The position numbers were made by a program, and so were the translations under genes. Below, piece by piece: positions 41,976 to 51,472 of a DNA stretch of 64,000 bases. The DNA lies in the NCBI RefSeq assembly GCF_013376045.1, contig NZ_JABMJG010000001.1, positions 62,001-126,000 of the forward strand. Direction: 5' to 3'. Below the pieces are notes generated by a model. That model ran no database searches, was not told where the DNA came from, and saw only the letters and a list, made by a program, of their open reading frames with translations. Position 1 is the first letter of the stretch. Every line of letters begins with the position of its first letter. The stretch comes from Variovorax sp. SG517 (GTDB taxonomy: Bacteria > Pseudomonadota > Gammaproteobacteria > Burkholderiales > Burkholderiaceae_C).

Positions 41976-42989
41976 TCAGGCGGCGGGCAGGCGCAGCACG
42001 CTCTCGAAGCTGCGGTCCCACAGGGGCTTCACGTCGGCCGGGCCGTCGAGCACGCCGATCTTCAGGAAGGTGTCGGCCACGTCCTGGTGGCTGCGCACCA
42101 CCGCGTCGCTCACGGGGCCCAGGCTGTAGTCGCCGCTGCGGCGGTTGAACAGCTCGACGATGTCGCCCACGGGCACGCGCGTCTCGGCCGACTGGGCGCG
42201 GGCGTAGGCCAGGAAGTTGCCGTTGATCCACGCGAACGAGCGCTGCAGGCGCTGCAGCAGATCTGCTAGCGCGGCGCGGCGCAGCTGGTCGTCGAGCGCG
42301 CGCGGGTTGGCGTAGATTGGGAAGTTGCCCGAGAGGTACCCCACGCCCGTCTTGATGACCCGCGCCCCGTACTGGGTGCGCGCGAGCTGGCCGTTGTAGC
42401 CGTAGATGGCCCAGGCATCGAGATCGCCGCGCGCGAAGGCCGAGAGGCCGTCCGAAGGCGTGAGGCTGACGGCCTGGATGTCGCTGAACGTGAGGCCCGC
42501 CTCGGCCAGCTGCTTGGCGAGGTAGTAGTGCGAGGTGGTGGCGCGCACGTAGCCCACCCGCTTGCCCTTGAAGTCGGCGATGCTGCGGATCGGCGCATCC
42601 TTGCGCGCCAGGGTGGCCTGGTTGTTCAGGTCTTCATGCGTGACGGCCACCAGCTTCACGCTGGACTTCTGCCGCGCCGCGAACACCGGCGGGATCTCGC
42701 TGCCCGAGCCCAGGTCGAGCGCGTCGCCGTTGATGGCCTCGATGTGCAGCACGCCGTTGTTGAGCTCGCGCCAGTCGATCCTGTAGGGCGTGTCGGCCTG
42801 GCCCGAGGCGGTGAGCAGCGGCCGCCACAGGCCCTTGTAGGTGCCCACGCGCAGGGTGACGCCCGAGAGGTCGCGCGACGCTTCCCGCGAGGGTGAGGCG
42901 GCTTGCGTCCAGCCGGCGGAACCGGTCGCGGCCAGCGCCGCGGCGGCCTGCAGCAGCCGGCGCCGGTCCAGGGGAAAGTCTGATTTCAT
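41976..42989 (-). CDS. Sulfonate-type solute-binding protein
   Basis: 337 residues from ATG 42989. Signal with twin arginines (LDRRRLLQAAAALAATGSAGWTQAA). Mature sequence has LRVGTYKGLWRPLL, IEAINGDALDLGSGSEIPPVFAARQ, GKRVGYVRATTSHYYLAKQL and DAWAIYGYNGQLAR, typical of SsuA-like proteins. First gene of the minus-strand arm, divergent from the sfnB-like gene across 111 bases. A short tandem of GGCTGTCA units follows its stop. Confidence 0.8.
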   Translation of the reverse strand: MKSDFPLDRRRLLQAAAALAATGSAGWTQAASPSREASRDLSGVTLRVGTYKGLWRPLLTASGQADTPYRIDWRELNNGVLHIEAINGDALDLGSGSEIPPVFAARQKSSVKLVAVTHEDLNNQATLARKDAPIRSIADFKGKRVGYVRATTSHYYLAKQLAEAGLTFSDIQAVSLTPSDGLSAFARGDLDAWAIYGYNGQLARTQYGARVIKTGVGYLSGNFPIYANPRALDDQLRRAALADLLQRLQRSFAWINGNFLAYARAQSAETRVPVGDIVELFNRRSGDYSLGPVSDAVVRSHQDVADTFLKIGVLDGPADVKPLWDRSFESVLRLPAA

Positions 42990-43061
42990 GCGCCCTGACC
43001 GTAACCAGACGCAGCATGGAAGCGAACGCAGAAAAACGAGTTTGCATATGCAGGATGCGTC

Positions 43062-43099
43062 GTTTCCGCACGGCGGACGGGCCGCTACCGTGCGGAAAC
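43062..43099. promoter_or_regulatory. Perfect 12-bp inverted repeat abutting the sfnB-like start
   Basis: GTTTCCGCACGG (43062-43073) and CCGTGCGGAAAC (43088-43099) are exact inverted repeats ending one base before the ATG at 43101. A 10-bp palindrome, TGCATATGCA, lies at 43043-43052. In the only divergent promoter region of the organosulfur cluster this is a strong operator candidate; in RNA it would also fold over the start. Confidence 0.6.
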
Positions 43100-43100
43100 C

Positions 43101-44333
43101 ATGAGTGCACTCCCCCTGCGCCGCCCGCCGGCCGCGCCCGAACATCCCTCCTCCACCACCGTCGACGCTTCCGTGCTGGCCCGCCTCACGGCCCAGTTCG
43201 CGGCCACCGCCGCCGACCATGACCTGAGCGGCGCCTTCCCGCGCGAGAACTTCGCCGCCCTGCAGGCGCACGGCCTCGTCGGGCTGGTCGCGCCCGCCGA
43301 GCACGGCGGCGGCGGCGCCACGCTGGCGACGGCCCGGCGCGTGATCTCGGCCGTGGCGCGCGGCGAGCCGGCCACAGCGCTGATCCTCACGATGACCTAT
43401 CTGCAGCACCACGCGCTGACGCGCCCGGACAGCCGCTGGCCCGCGCACCTGCGCGAGCGCGTGACGCGCGACGCGGTGGAGACCGGCGCGCTCATCAACG
43501 CGCTGCGCGTGGAGCCCGCACTGGGCTCGCCGGCACGCGGCGGCCTGCCCGCCACGGTCGCGCGGCGTGATGGCGAGGGCTGGAAGATCGACGGCCACAA
43601 GCTCTACACCACCGGCATCGAGGGCCTGGGCTGGCTCGCCGTGTGGGCACGCACCGACGAGGCCGAGCCGCGCACCGGCGTGTTCCTGGTGCCGCGCAAC
43701 GCGCCCGGCGTGCGCGTGATCGCGAGCTGGGACCACCTGGGCCTGCGCGCCTCGGGCAGCCACGAAGTCGTCTTCGAGAACGTCGCCATCGATGCCGACC
43801 ACGCAGTGGACCTGCGCCGGCCGGCCGACTGGGCGCCCGACGCGGGCAGCCAGACCGACATCGACGCCCACGCCACCCAGCAGGCATGGATGACGGTGCT
43901 GCTCGGCAGCCTCTACGACGCCGTGGCGCAGGCCGCGCGCGACTGGCTCGTCGGCTTCCTGAACCGCCGCGCGCCCGGCAGCCTCGGCACGCCGCTGGCC
44001 AGCCTGCCGCGCGTGCAGGAGCACGTGGGCGAGATCGAGGCGCTGCTGCGCACCAACCGCGTGCTGCTCGACGACGCCACCGCCGCAGTCGATGGCGGCC
44101 ATGCGCAGCCGGCCGCCGACAGCGGCCTGCTCAAGTACACGGTGACGGGCAACGCGATCCGCGCGGTCGAGCTCGCGCTGCAGCTGAGCGGCAACCACGG
44201 CCTCACGCGGCAGAACCCGCTGGAGCGGCACTACCGCGATGTGCTGTGCAGCCGCATTCACACGCCGCAGAACGACGCGATCCTGGTCGCAGCGGGCAAG
44301 CGCGCGCTGCTGGCTTCGGGAGCTGCCGCATGA
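43101..44333 (+). CDS. SfnB/DszC-like acyl-CoA-dehydrogenase-fold oxidoreductase
   Basis: 410 residues. The acyl-CoA dehydrogenase fold is shown by FAALQAHGLVGLVAPAEHGGGGA, MTYLQHHAL, WKIDGHKLYTTGIEGLGWLAVWARTDE, DHLGLRASGSHEVVFENVAI and the C-terminal GNHGLTRQNPLERHYRDVLCSRIHTPQNDAILV. This matches the SfnB/DszC group of flavin-dependent sulfur-acquisition oxygenases rather than fatty-acid enzymes. First of four plus-strand genes joined by ATGA overlaps. Substrate not determinable from sequence. Confidence 0.8.
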   Translation: MSALPLRRPPAAPEHPSSTTVDASVLARLTAQFAATAADHDLSGAFPRENFAALQAHGLVGLVAPAEHGGGGATLATARRVISAVARGEPATALILTMTYLQHHALTRPDSRWPAHLRERVTRDAVETGALINALRVEPALGSPARGGLPATVARRDGEGWKIDGHKLYTTGIEGLGWLAVWARTDEAEPRTGVFLVPRNAPGVRVIASWDHLGLRASGSHEVVFENVAIDADHAVDLRRPADWAPDAGSQTDIDAHATQQAWMTVLLGSLYDAVAQAARDWLVGFLNRRAPGSLGTPLASLPRVQEHVGEIEALLRTNRVLLDDATAAVDGGHAQPAADSGLLKYTVTGNAIRAVELALQLSGNHGLTRQNPLERHYRDVLCSRIHTPQNDAILVAAGKRALLASGAAA

Positions 44334-45310
44334 CGTCTGCGCTCTTTTCCAAGACCTCGCGGCGCGGCTGGCTCAAGCAAGGCGCCGCGCTGTCGCTGGC
44401 CGCCGCCGGTTCGCTGCGCGCCTTTGCACAGCCCCAGACCGCGCTGGTGCTCGGCGACCAGGCGGGCGGACTGCGCTCGCTGTTCGAGGCGTCGCGCGCG
44501 CTCGAAGGCGCACCCTTCGCCTACCGCTGGGCCAACTTCCAGGGCGCCGCGCCGCTCTTCGAGGCGCAGCGCGGCGCGGCGGTGGACACCGCCATGGCCG
44601 GCGACCTGCCCGTGCTCGCCGCGGCCGTGGGCAAGACGCCGCTGAAGATCGTCGCCACGCGCGTCGGCAAGGCCGATTCGCTGGGCATCGTGGTGCAGCC
44701 CGATTCGCCGCTGCGCAGCGTGGCGGACCTGCGCGGCAAGACGGTAATCGTGTCTTCCGCGCGCGGCAGCATCTCGCAGTACCAGCTCTACGGCGCCCTC
44801 GAGGAGGCCGGCGTGAAGCGCGAGGAGGTGACGGTGAAGTTCGTGCTGCCCACCGACGCGGCCGCCGCCTTCGCCTCGAAGCAGATCGACGCCTGGGCCA
44901 TCTTCGACCCCTACTACACCATCGCGCTGCAGCAGGGCGGGCGCATCCTGCGCGACGGGCGCGGCATCAACACCGCGCTGGGCTTCATCACGGCCACCGA
45001 GTCCTCGCTGGCCGATCCGGCCAAGCGCGCGGCGATCGTGCAGTTCCTCGACCGGCTCGCCCGCGCGGGCGACTGGGCACTGGCCAACCCAGAGGCCTAT
45101 GCCCAGGCCTACAGCCAGCTCACGCGGCTGCCCATCGAGTCGTCGCGCATCATCACCGCGCGGGCCTCGGTGGCCGGCCGGCCGGTGAGCGAGGCCGACA
45201 TCGCGGCGCTGCAGACGGTGGCCGACCGCTCGGCGCGCGACGACATCCTGCCGGTGCGGGTGGACGTGCGCGCAATCACCGACACTGGCGTCTGGAAACG
45301 CCCCGCATGA
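44330..45310 (+). CDS. SsuA-like solute-binding protein
   Basis: 326 residues, starting inside the previous stop (ATGA). The signal peptide region is TSRRGWLKQGAALSLAAAGSLRAFAQ. Mature sequence LVLGDQAGGLRSLFEASRALEG, DTAMAGDLPVLAAAVG, VIVSSARGSISQYQLYGAL and IDAWAIFDPYYTIAL parallels the binding protein at 37806-38798, so the two are probably paralogues for related ligands. Coupled to the thiol dioxygenase downstream (ATGA at 45307). Confidence 0.85.
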   Translation: MTSALFSKTSRRGWLKQGAALSLAAAGSLRAFAQPQTALVLGDQAGGLRSLFEASRALEGAPFAYRWANFQGAAPLFEAQRGAAVDTAMAGDLPVLAAAVGKTPLKIVATRVGKADSLGIVVQPDSPLRSVADLRGKTVIVSSARGSISQYQLYGALEEAGVKREEVTVKFVLPTDAAAAFASKQIDAWAIFDPYYTIALQQGGRILRDGRGINTALGFITATESSLADPAKRAAIVQFLDRLARAGDWALANPEAYAQAYSQLTRLPIESSRIITARASVAGRPVSEADIAALQTVADRSARDDILPVRVDVRAITDTGVWKRPA

Positions 45311-45921
45311 CGACAAACTCCCTGACCCCTCTTCGCGAATTCGTCGGCGCCTTCGGCCGGCTGCTCGATGGCGCGCCCGACGAGCCGCGCATTCTTTCGG
45401 AAGGCGGCGCGCTGCTGCGCAAGCTGGTCTCACGCGACGACTGGCTGCCCGACGCCTTCGCCCAGCCCGACCCGGCGCGCTACCAGCAGTTCCTCCTGCA
45501 CGCCGACAGCACCGAGCGCTTCTCGGTCGTGAGCTTCGTCTGGGGACCCGGGCAGGCCACGCCGGTGCATGACCACACCGTGTGGGGGCTGATCGGCATG
45601 CTGCGCGGCGCGGAGTACAGCCAGGGCTACGCGCTCGGCACCGACGGCCATGCGCGCCCGCACGGCGAGGCGGTGCGGCTGGAGGCCGGCCAGGTGGAAG
45701 CGGTGTCGCCCACCGTCGGCGACCTGCACCGCGTGCACAACGCGCACGCCGACCGGGTGTCGATCAGCATCCACGTCTACGGCGCGAACATCGGCGCGGT
45801 GCGCCGGCATACTTACCCCGCGGAGGGCGGCCACAAGCCCTTCGTCTCGGGATACTCCAACACGCTGCTGCCCAACCTGTGGGACCGCAGCGCCGAACTC
45901 AGAGCCGCTACAGACGCATGA
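45307..45921 (+). CDS. Cysteine dioxygenase-family thiol dioxygenase, Gln type
   Basis: 204 residues, cupin fold. The iron histidines are in TPVHDHTVWGLIGML (HxH) and LHRVHN. The residue matching rat CDO Arg60 (YTRNL) is Gln here (YQQFL), which places the enzyme in the Gln-type group that includes 3-mercaptopropionate dioxygenase; the mercaptosuccinate dioxygenase described in Variovorax paradoxus is another candidate. Gly follows Trp where CDO has its crosslinked Cys. It would oxidise a thiol to a sulfinate or release sulfite. ATGA overlaps on both sides couple it to a binding protein and to the rhodanese. Confidence 0.8.
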   Translation: MTTNSLTPLREFVGAFGRLLDGAPDEPRILSEGGALLRKLVSRDDWLPDAFAQPDPARYQQFLLHADSTERFSVVSFVWGPGQATPVHDHTVWGLIGMLRGAEYSQGYALGTDGHARPHGEAVRLEAGQVEAVSPTVGDLHRVHNAHADRVSISIHVYGANIGAVRRHTYPAEGGHKPFVSGYSNTLLPNLWDRSAELRAATDA

Positions 45922-47549
45922 CGACGACCATCGCCAACAGCTTTCCCGTTCTTTCCTTCGCCGCCGTGCGCGAGCGGCTCATCGCCCGCGACGAGACCGC
46001 GCTGCTCGACGTGCGCGAGGAAGACCCGTTCGCGCAGGAGCACCCGCTGTGGGCCGCCAACCTGCCGCTGTCGCGCATCGAGATCGAGGCCTGGCGGCGC
46101 ATCCCGCGGCGCGACACGCTCATCGTGCTCTACGGCGAACACGCCGGCACCGACCTCGCGCCGCAGGCCGCGCGCACCCTCGCCGCGCTGGGCTACACCA
46201 ACGTGCACCTGCTCGACGGCGGGCTCGAAGGCTGGCGCAAGGCAGGTGGCGAGTTGTTCCGCGACGTGAACGTGCCGAGCAAGTCCTTCGGCGAACTGGT
46301 CGAGCACGAACGGCACACGCCCTCGCTCTCGGCACCGGAGGTGAAGGCACTGATCGACGCGAAGGCCGACGTGGTGGTGCTCGACGCGCGCCGCTTCGAC
46401 GAATACCAGACGATGAGCATTCCCTCGGCCACCAGCGTGCCGGGCGCGGAGCTGGTGCTGCGCGTGCGCGAACTCGCGCCCGATCCGGCGACGCGGGTGA
46501 TCGTGAACTGCGCGGGCCGCACGCGCAGCATCATCGGCACGCAATCGCTGGTGAACGCGGGCATTCCCAATCCGGTAGCCGCGCTGCGCAACGGCACCAT
46601 CGGCTGGAAGCTGGCCGGACAAGTGCTCGACCACGGCGCGGACGGGCAGGCGCCTGCGGCCGTGTCCGAAGCGCATCGCGCGCAGGCGCAGGCCGATGCG
46701 CGGCGCGTGGCCGACAAGGCGGGCGTGCATCGCGTCGCGCTGGACGCTCTGCATACGCTGGAGGAACCCGGACGCACCGTCTACCGCTTCGACGTGCGCA
46801 CGCCCGAGGAATACGCGGCAGGCCACCTGCCCGGCTTTGCGAGCGCGCCCGGCGGGCAACTGGTGCAGGAAACCGATCACCAGGTGCCGGTGCGCGGCGC
46901 GCGCATCGTGCTGGCGGACGACGACGGCGTGCGCGCATCGATGAGCGCGTCGTGGCTGGCGCAGATGGGGTGGGAGGTCTACGTGCTCGACACGGTGCCG
47001 GCAGCGGCCGACTTCACCGAGACCGCTCCTCCCGCGAGCGCTTATCCCCCGGTTGCCGTCGCGGTGAACGAGATCGCACCGGCCGAGCTGGCTGCGCTGC
47101 TGAAGCAGCCCGGCACCGCGGTGATCGACGTGACCACCAGCGCCAACTACGTGAAGCGCCACATTCCGGGCGCCTGGTATGTGATTCGCGCGCAGTTGCC
47201 GCAGGCGATCGACACGGCCATCCCGCCCTCGTCGCGCTATGTGCTGACCTGCGGCAGCAGCCTGCTCGCACGCTACGCAGCCGCCGACCTGCGAGCACTG
47301 CTCGACGCGCGCGGCCAGCGCGATGCCGAAGTGCTGGTGCTGGCCGGCGGCAATGCGGCGTGGTTCGCAGCGGGCCTCGAAGCCGAGACCGGCGAGACCC
47401 GCCTCGCGACCGCGCGCACCGACCGCTACCGCCGCCCCTACGAGGGCACCGATGCGCCGGCCGAGGCGATGCAGGCCTACCTGGACTGGGAGTTCGGCTT
47501 GGTCGCGCAGCTGGGGCGCGATGGAACGCACCACTTCAAGGTGATCTGA
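45918..47549 (+). CDS. Four-domain rhodanese-family sulfurtransferase
   Basis: 543 residues with four rhodanese domains in tandem: ~10-115 (LLDVREEDPF; active loop VLYGEHAGT without Cys), ~130-235 (VVLDARRFDEYQTMSIPSA; VNCAGRTRS with Cys), ~265-375 (YRFDVRTPEEYAAGHLPG; LADDDGVRAS without Cys) and ~400-505 (AVIDVTTSANYVKRHIPGA; LTCGSSLLAR with Cys). Domains 2 and 4 can thus carry persulfide and 1 and 3 cannot. Last gene of the coupled plus-strand arm; it likely handles sulfane sulfur or sulfite released by the dioxygenase. Confidence 0.85.
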   Translation: MTTTIANSFPVLSFAAVRERLIARDETALLDVREEDPFAQEHPLWAANLPLSRIEIEAWRRIPRRDTLIVLYGEHAGTDLAPQAARTLAALGYTNVHLLDGGLEGWRKAGGELFRDVNVPSKSFGELVEHERHTPSLSAPEVKALIDAKADVVVLDARRFDEYQTMSIPSATSVPGAELVLRVRELAPDPATRVIVNCAGRTRSIIGTQSLVNAGIPNPVAALRNGTIGWKLAGQVLDHGADGQAPAAVSEAHRAQAQADARRVADKAGVHRVALDALHTLEEPGRTVYRFDVRTPEEYAAGHLPGFASAPGGQLVQETDHQVPVRGARIVLADDDGVRASMSASWLAQMGWEVYVLDTVPAAADFTETAPPASAYPPVAVAVNEIAPAELAALLKQPGTAVIDVTTSANYVKRHIPGAWYVIRAQLPQAIDTAIPPSSRYVLTCGSSLLARYAAADLRALLDARGQRDAEVLVLAGGNAAWFAAGLEAETGETRLATARTDRYRRPYEGTDAPAEAMQAYLDWEFGLVAQLGRDGTHHFKVI

Positions 47550-47688
47550 AGGGCGGCTTCGGCGAAAGCATCCTGAAAGGAAGGCGACACGCCGGTCACA
47601 GTGTGTAGCCCGGGTAAAGGCCGTCATCCGGCGGTACTGGACGACGTTGGAGGTTCACACCGACAACAACTCGTCCAGGAGCTTCGCC

Positions 47689-47910
47689 ATGAGATTTCCA
47701 GTTCTTGCCCTGTCCGCTGCCGCGCTGGCAGCCTTGCTGACCGGCTGCGTGGTTGCACCGGCCGCCCCCGTGTACGCGGCGCCGCCTGGCGTGGCCTACG
47801 TGGCACCGACATACGTATCGCCCGGCGTAGGTTTCGTCTGGGCCTACCACCCGCGCTATGGCTGGGGCTGGCACCACCCGCAATACGGCTGGCATCGCGG
47901 CTGGAGGTAA
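47689..47910 (+). CDS. Small Tyr/Pro-rich lipoprotein
   Basis: 73 residues from ATG 47689, with AGGAG at 47677-47681. Signal and lipobox: VLALSAAALAALLTGC. The ~50-residue mature part is rich in Pro, Tyr, Trp and His (VYAAPPGVAYVAPTYVSPGVG; HPRYGWGWHHPQYGWHRGWR), a type common in envelope-associated proteins of unknown role. Followed by copies of an interspersed hairpin repeat. Confidence 0.65.
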   Translation: MRFPVLALSAAALAALLTGCVVAPAAPVYAAPPGVAYVAPTYVSPGVGFVWAYHPRYGWGWHHPQYGWHRGWR

Positions 47911-47914
47911 AGGC

Positions 47915-48071
47915 TCTCCCCCAGGCTTCGCACACTTCGTGTCGCTGCGCCAACCCCCTTCCGGGGAGTCCTGAACTCTCCCCCAGGCTTCGCGCACTTC
48001 GTGTCGCTACGCCAACCCCCTCCGGGGGCAACGCCTGAGGCCCGGCAAAGCCGGTTCCTCGGCGTTCCTCG
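47915..48071 (+). repeat. Two tandem copies of an interspersed hairpin repeat
   Basis: Copy A (47915-47968) and copy B (47976-48071) share CTCTCCCCCAGGCTTCGC, CACTTCGTGTCGCT and GCCAACCCCCT. Copy B continues with GGCCCGGCAAAGCCGGTTCC and a GAATAGGAAC end. A third full copy is at 51318-51410 and a reversed fragment is at 50697-50742. This is most of the 47911-48118 gap. Confidence 0.75.
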
Positions 48072-48118
48072 AATAGGAACAGAGGGGGAACAAGGGGGCG
48101 GTATCCGCCCGGCTCAGT

Positions 48119-49585
<1,467 letters not shown>

Positions 49586-49650
49586 TGAGCCCGCTATTGT
49601 CGCATTGCCGCAAAAAACGGCAGTGACTGCGGCATGACAACGTCCGCGCG

Positions 49651-49685
49651 GGCGGAATTGCTATTTATTCAATAGCAATTCCGCC
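49651..49685. terminator. Perfect 15-bp inverted repeat between metallopeptidase and rhlE
   Basis: GGCGGAATTGCTATT (49651-49665) and AATAGCAATTCCGCC (49671-49685) with a 5-base loop. It lies downstream of the metallopeptidase stop and upstream of rhlE, both on the minus strand. It is a likely transcript end, although it lacks a U-tract. Confidence 0.5.
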
Positions 49686-49716
49686 AGCAGCGGCGCCGGC
49701 TGTGGAAGACCGCAGC

Positions 49717-50604
49717 TCAGAGGCTGCGCGCATTGAAGGTGTCGCAGGCCTTGATGTCGCCGCTCTGATAGCCGTTGCCGAACCAGCGCTGGCGCTGCGC
49801 GCTCGAGCCGTGGGTGAAGCTGTCGGGCACCACCGCGCGGCCCGCGGAGCGCTGCAAGGCGTCGTCGCCGATCTTCTGCGCGGCATTCATGGCGGCCTCG
49901 ATGTCGCCCGGGTCGAGCCACTTCTTCGACTCCTGCGAATGGTGGGCCCACACGCCTGCGAAGCAGTCGGCCTGCAGCTCGACGCGAACGCTCATCGCGT
50001 TGTTCTGCGTCTGGCTCAGGCGGCTGCGCATGCCGTCGACCTTGGCGGTGATGCCGAGCTCGTCCTGCACATGGTGGCCGACCTCGTGCGCGATGACGTA
50101 GGCCTGCGCGAACTCGCCCGGCGCGCCGAGCTGGTTCTTCAGCGTGTCGTAGAAGCCCAGGTCGATATAGACCTTCTGGTCGCCCGGGCAGTAGAACGGC
50201 CCCATGGCCGACTGCCCGGTGCCGCAGGCCGTGGGCGTGGCGTTGCGAAACAGCACGAGCCGCGGCGGATGGTAGGTGCCGCCGTTCTGGCGGAAGATGC
50301 CCGTCCAGACCACTTCGGTGTTCTTGAGCACGGTGGAAACGAAGGCCGCCTCGCGGTCGCCCGATGGCGGCTTGGGCGCCGGCCCCTGCTGCTGTTGCTG
50401 CACCTGGGCCGGGCCACCCCCGCCGCTGAGCAGGCTCAGCACCGTGAGCGGATTGATGCCGAAGACCCAGCCGGCGATCAGCGCGACCGCAATGGTCCCG
50501 ATGCCGATGCCGCGGCCACCGATGAAGCCGCCACCGCCGCCTCCGCCACCTTCACCGCGGCGGTCCTCGACGTTGTCCGATTGTTCGTTGCCTTCCCATC
50601 TCAT
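49717..50604 (-). CDS. YpfJ-family neutral zinc metallopeptidase
   Basis: 295 residues from ATG 50604 (MRWEGNEQSDNVEDRRG), the conserved start of the family. A Gly-rich stretch, one membrane helix (IGTIAVALIAGWVFGINPL) and a Gln-rich linker precede the peptidase domain. The zinc motif is HEVGHH, with further conserved VELQADCFAGVWAHH. It is predicted to be anchored in the inner membrane with its domain in the periplasm. Substrate unknown. Minus strand, downstream of dcd. Confidence 0.85.
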   Translation of the reverse strand: MRWEGNEQSDNVEDRRGEGGGGGGGGFIGGRGIGIGTIAVALIAGWVFGINPLTVLSLLSGGGGPAQVQQQQQGPAPKPPSGDREAAFVSTVLKNTEVVWTGIFRQNGGTYHPPRLVLFRNATPTACGTGQSAMGPFYCPGDQKVYIDLGFYDTLKNQLGAPGEFAQAYVIAHEVGHHVQDELGITAKVDGMRSRLSQTQNNAMSVRVELQADCFAGVWAHHSQESKKWLDPGDIEAAMNAAQKIGDDALQRSAGRAVVPDSFTHGSSAQRQRWFGNGYQSGDIKACDTFNARSL

Positions 50605-50696
50605 CGCGCTCTCCTTGCCGGCCGTTGGAGGAGGAGTTGCCGGCTCGCAGGATGGTACTTCGGAAGAACCCCAGCTTCTGTAAGCGGGTATGCCAA

Positions 50697-50742
50697 GGAT
50701 GCCGCGGAACCGGCTTTGCCGGGCCGCACGCAGCCTGGGGCG
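50697..50742 (-). repeat. Reversed fragment of the interspersed hairpin repeat
   Basis: Read on the minus strand it contains GGCCCGGCAAAGCCGG and CCCCAGGCT pieces found in the copies at 47976 and 51318. It starts right after the dcd stop and may serve as a transcript end, since GGC and GCC arms around AAAG form a hairpin. Confidence 0.55.
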
Positions 50743-50743
50743 A

Positions 50744-51310
<567 letters not shown>

Positions 51311-51317
51311 TGAAAAA

Positions 51318-51410
51318 CACCCCAGTCTTCGCGCACTTCGTGTCGCTACGCCAACCCCTCGAGGGGCAACACCAGCGGCCCGGCAAAGCCGGTTCCGCGG
51401 TGTTCCTGGA
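51318..51410 (+). repeat. Interspersed hairpin repeat, third full copy
   Basis: CACCCCAGTCTTCGCGCACT… through GGCCCGGCAAAGCCGG and GCGGTGTTCCTGG follows copy B at 47976-48071 closely along its length. It fills most of the gap between dcd and the guanine deaminase gene and includes the space where the dcd promoter should be. Confidence 0.75.
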
Positions 51411-51472
51411 AAGGTGTCGCCGCGCCCGCTGGGTCGGCGATTGTGGCATGGGCGGATTCGCCCTCTCGGGCT

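Noticed and set aside
41953..41980. CRISPR-like tandem repeat
   Set aside because: Only a few adjacent GGCTGTCA units without spacers; simple slippage near a stop codon.
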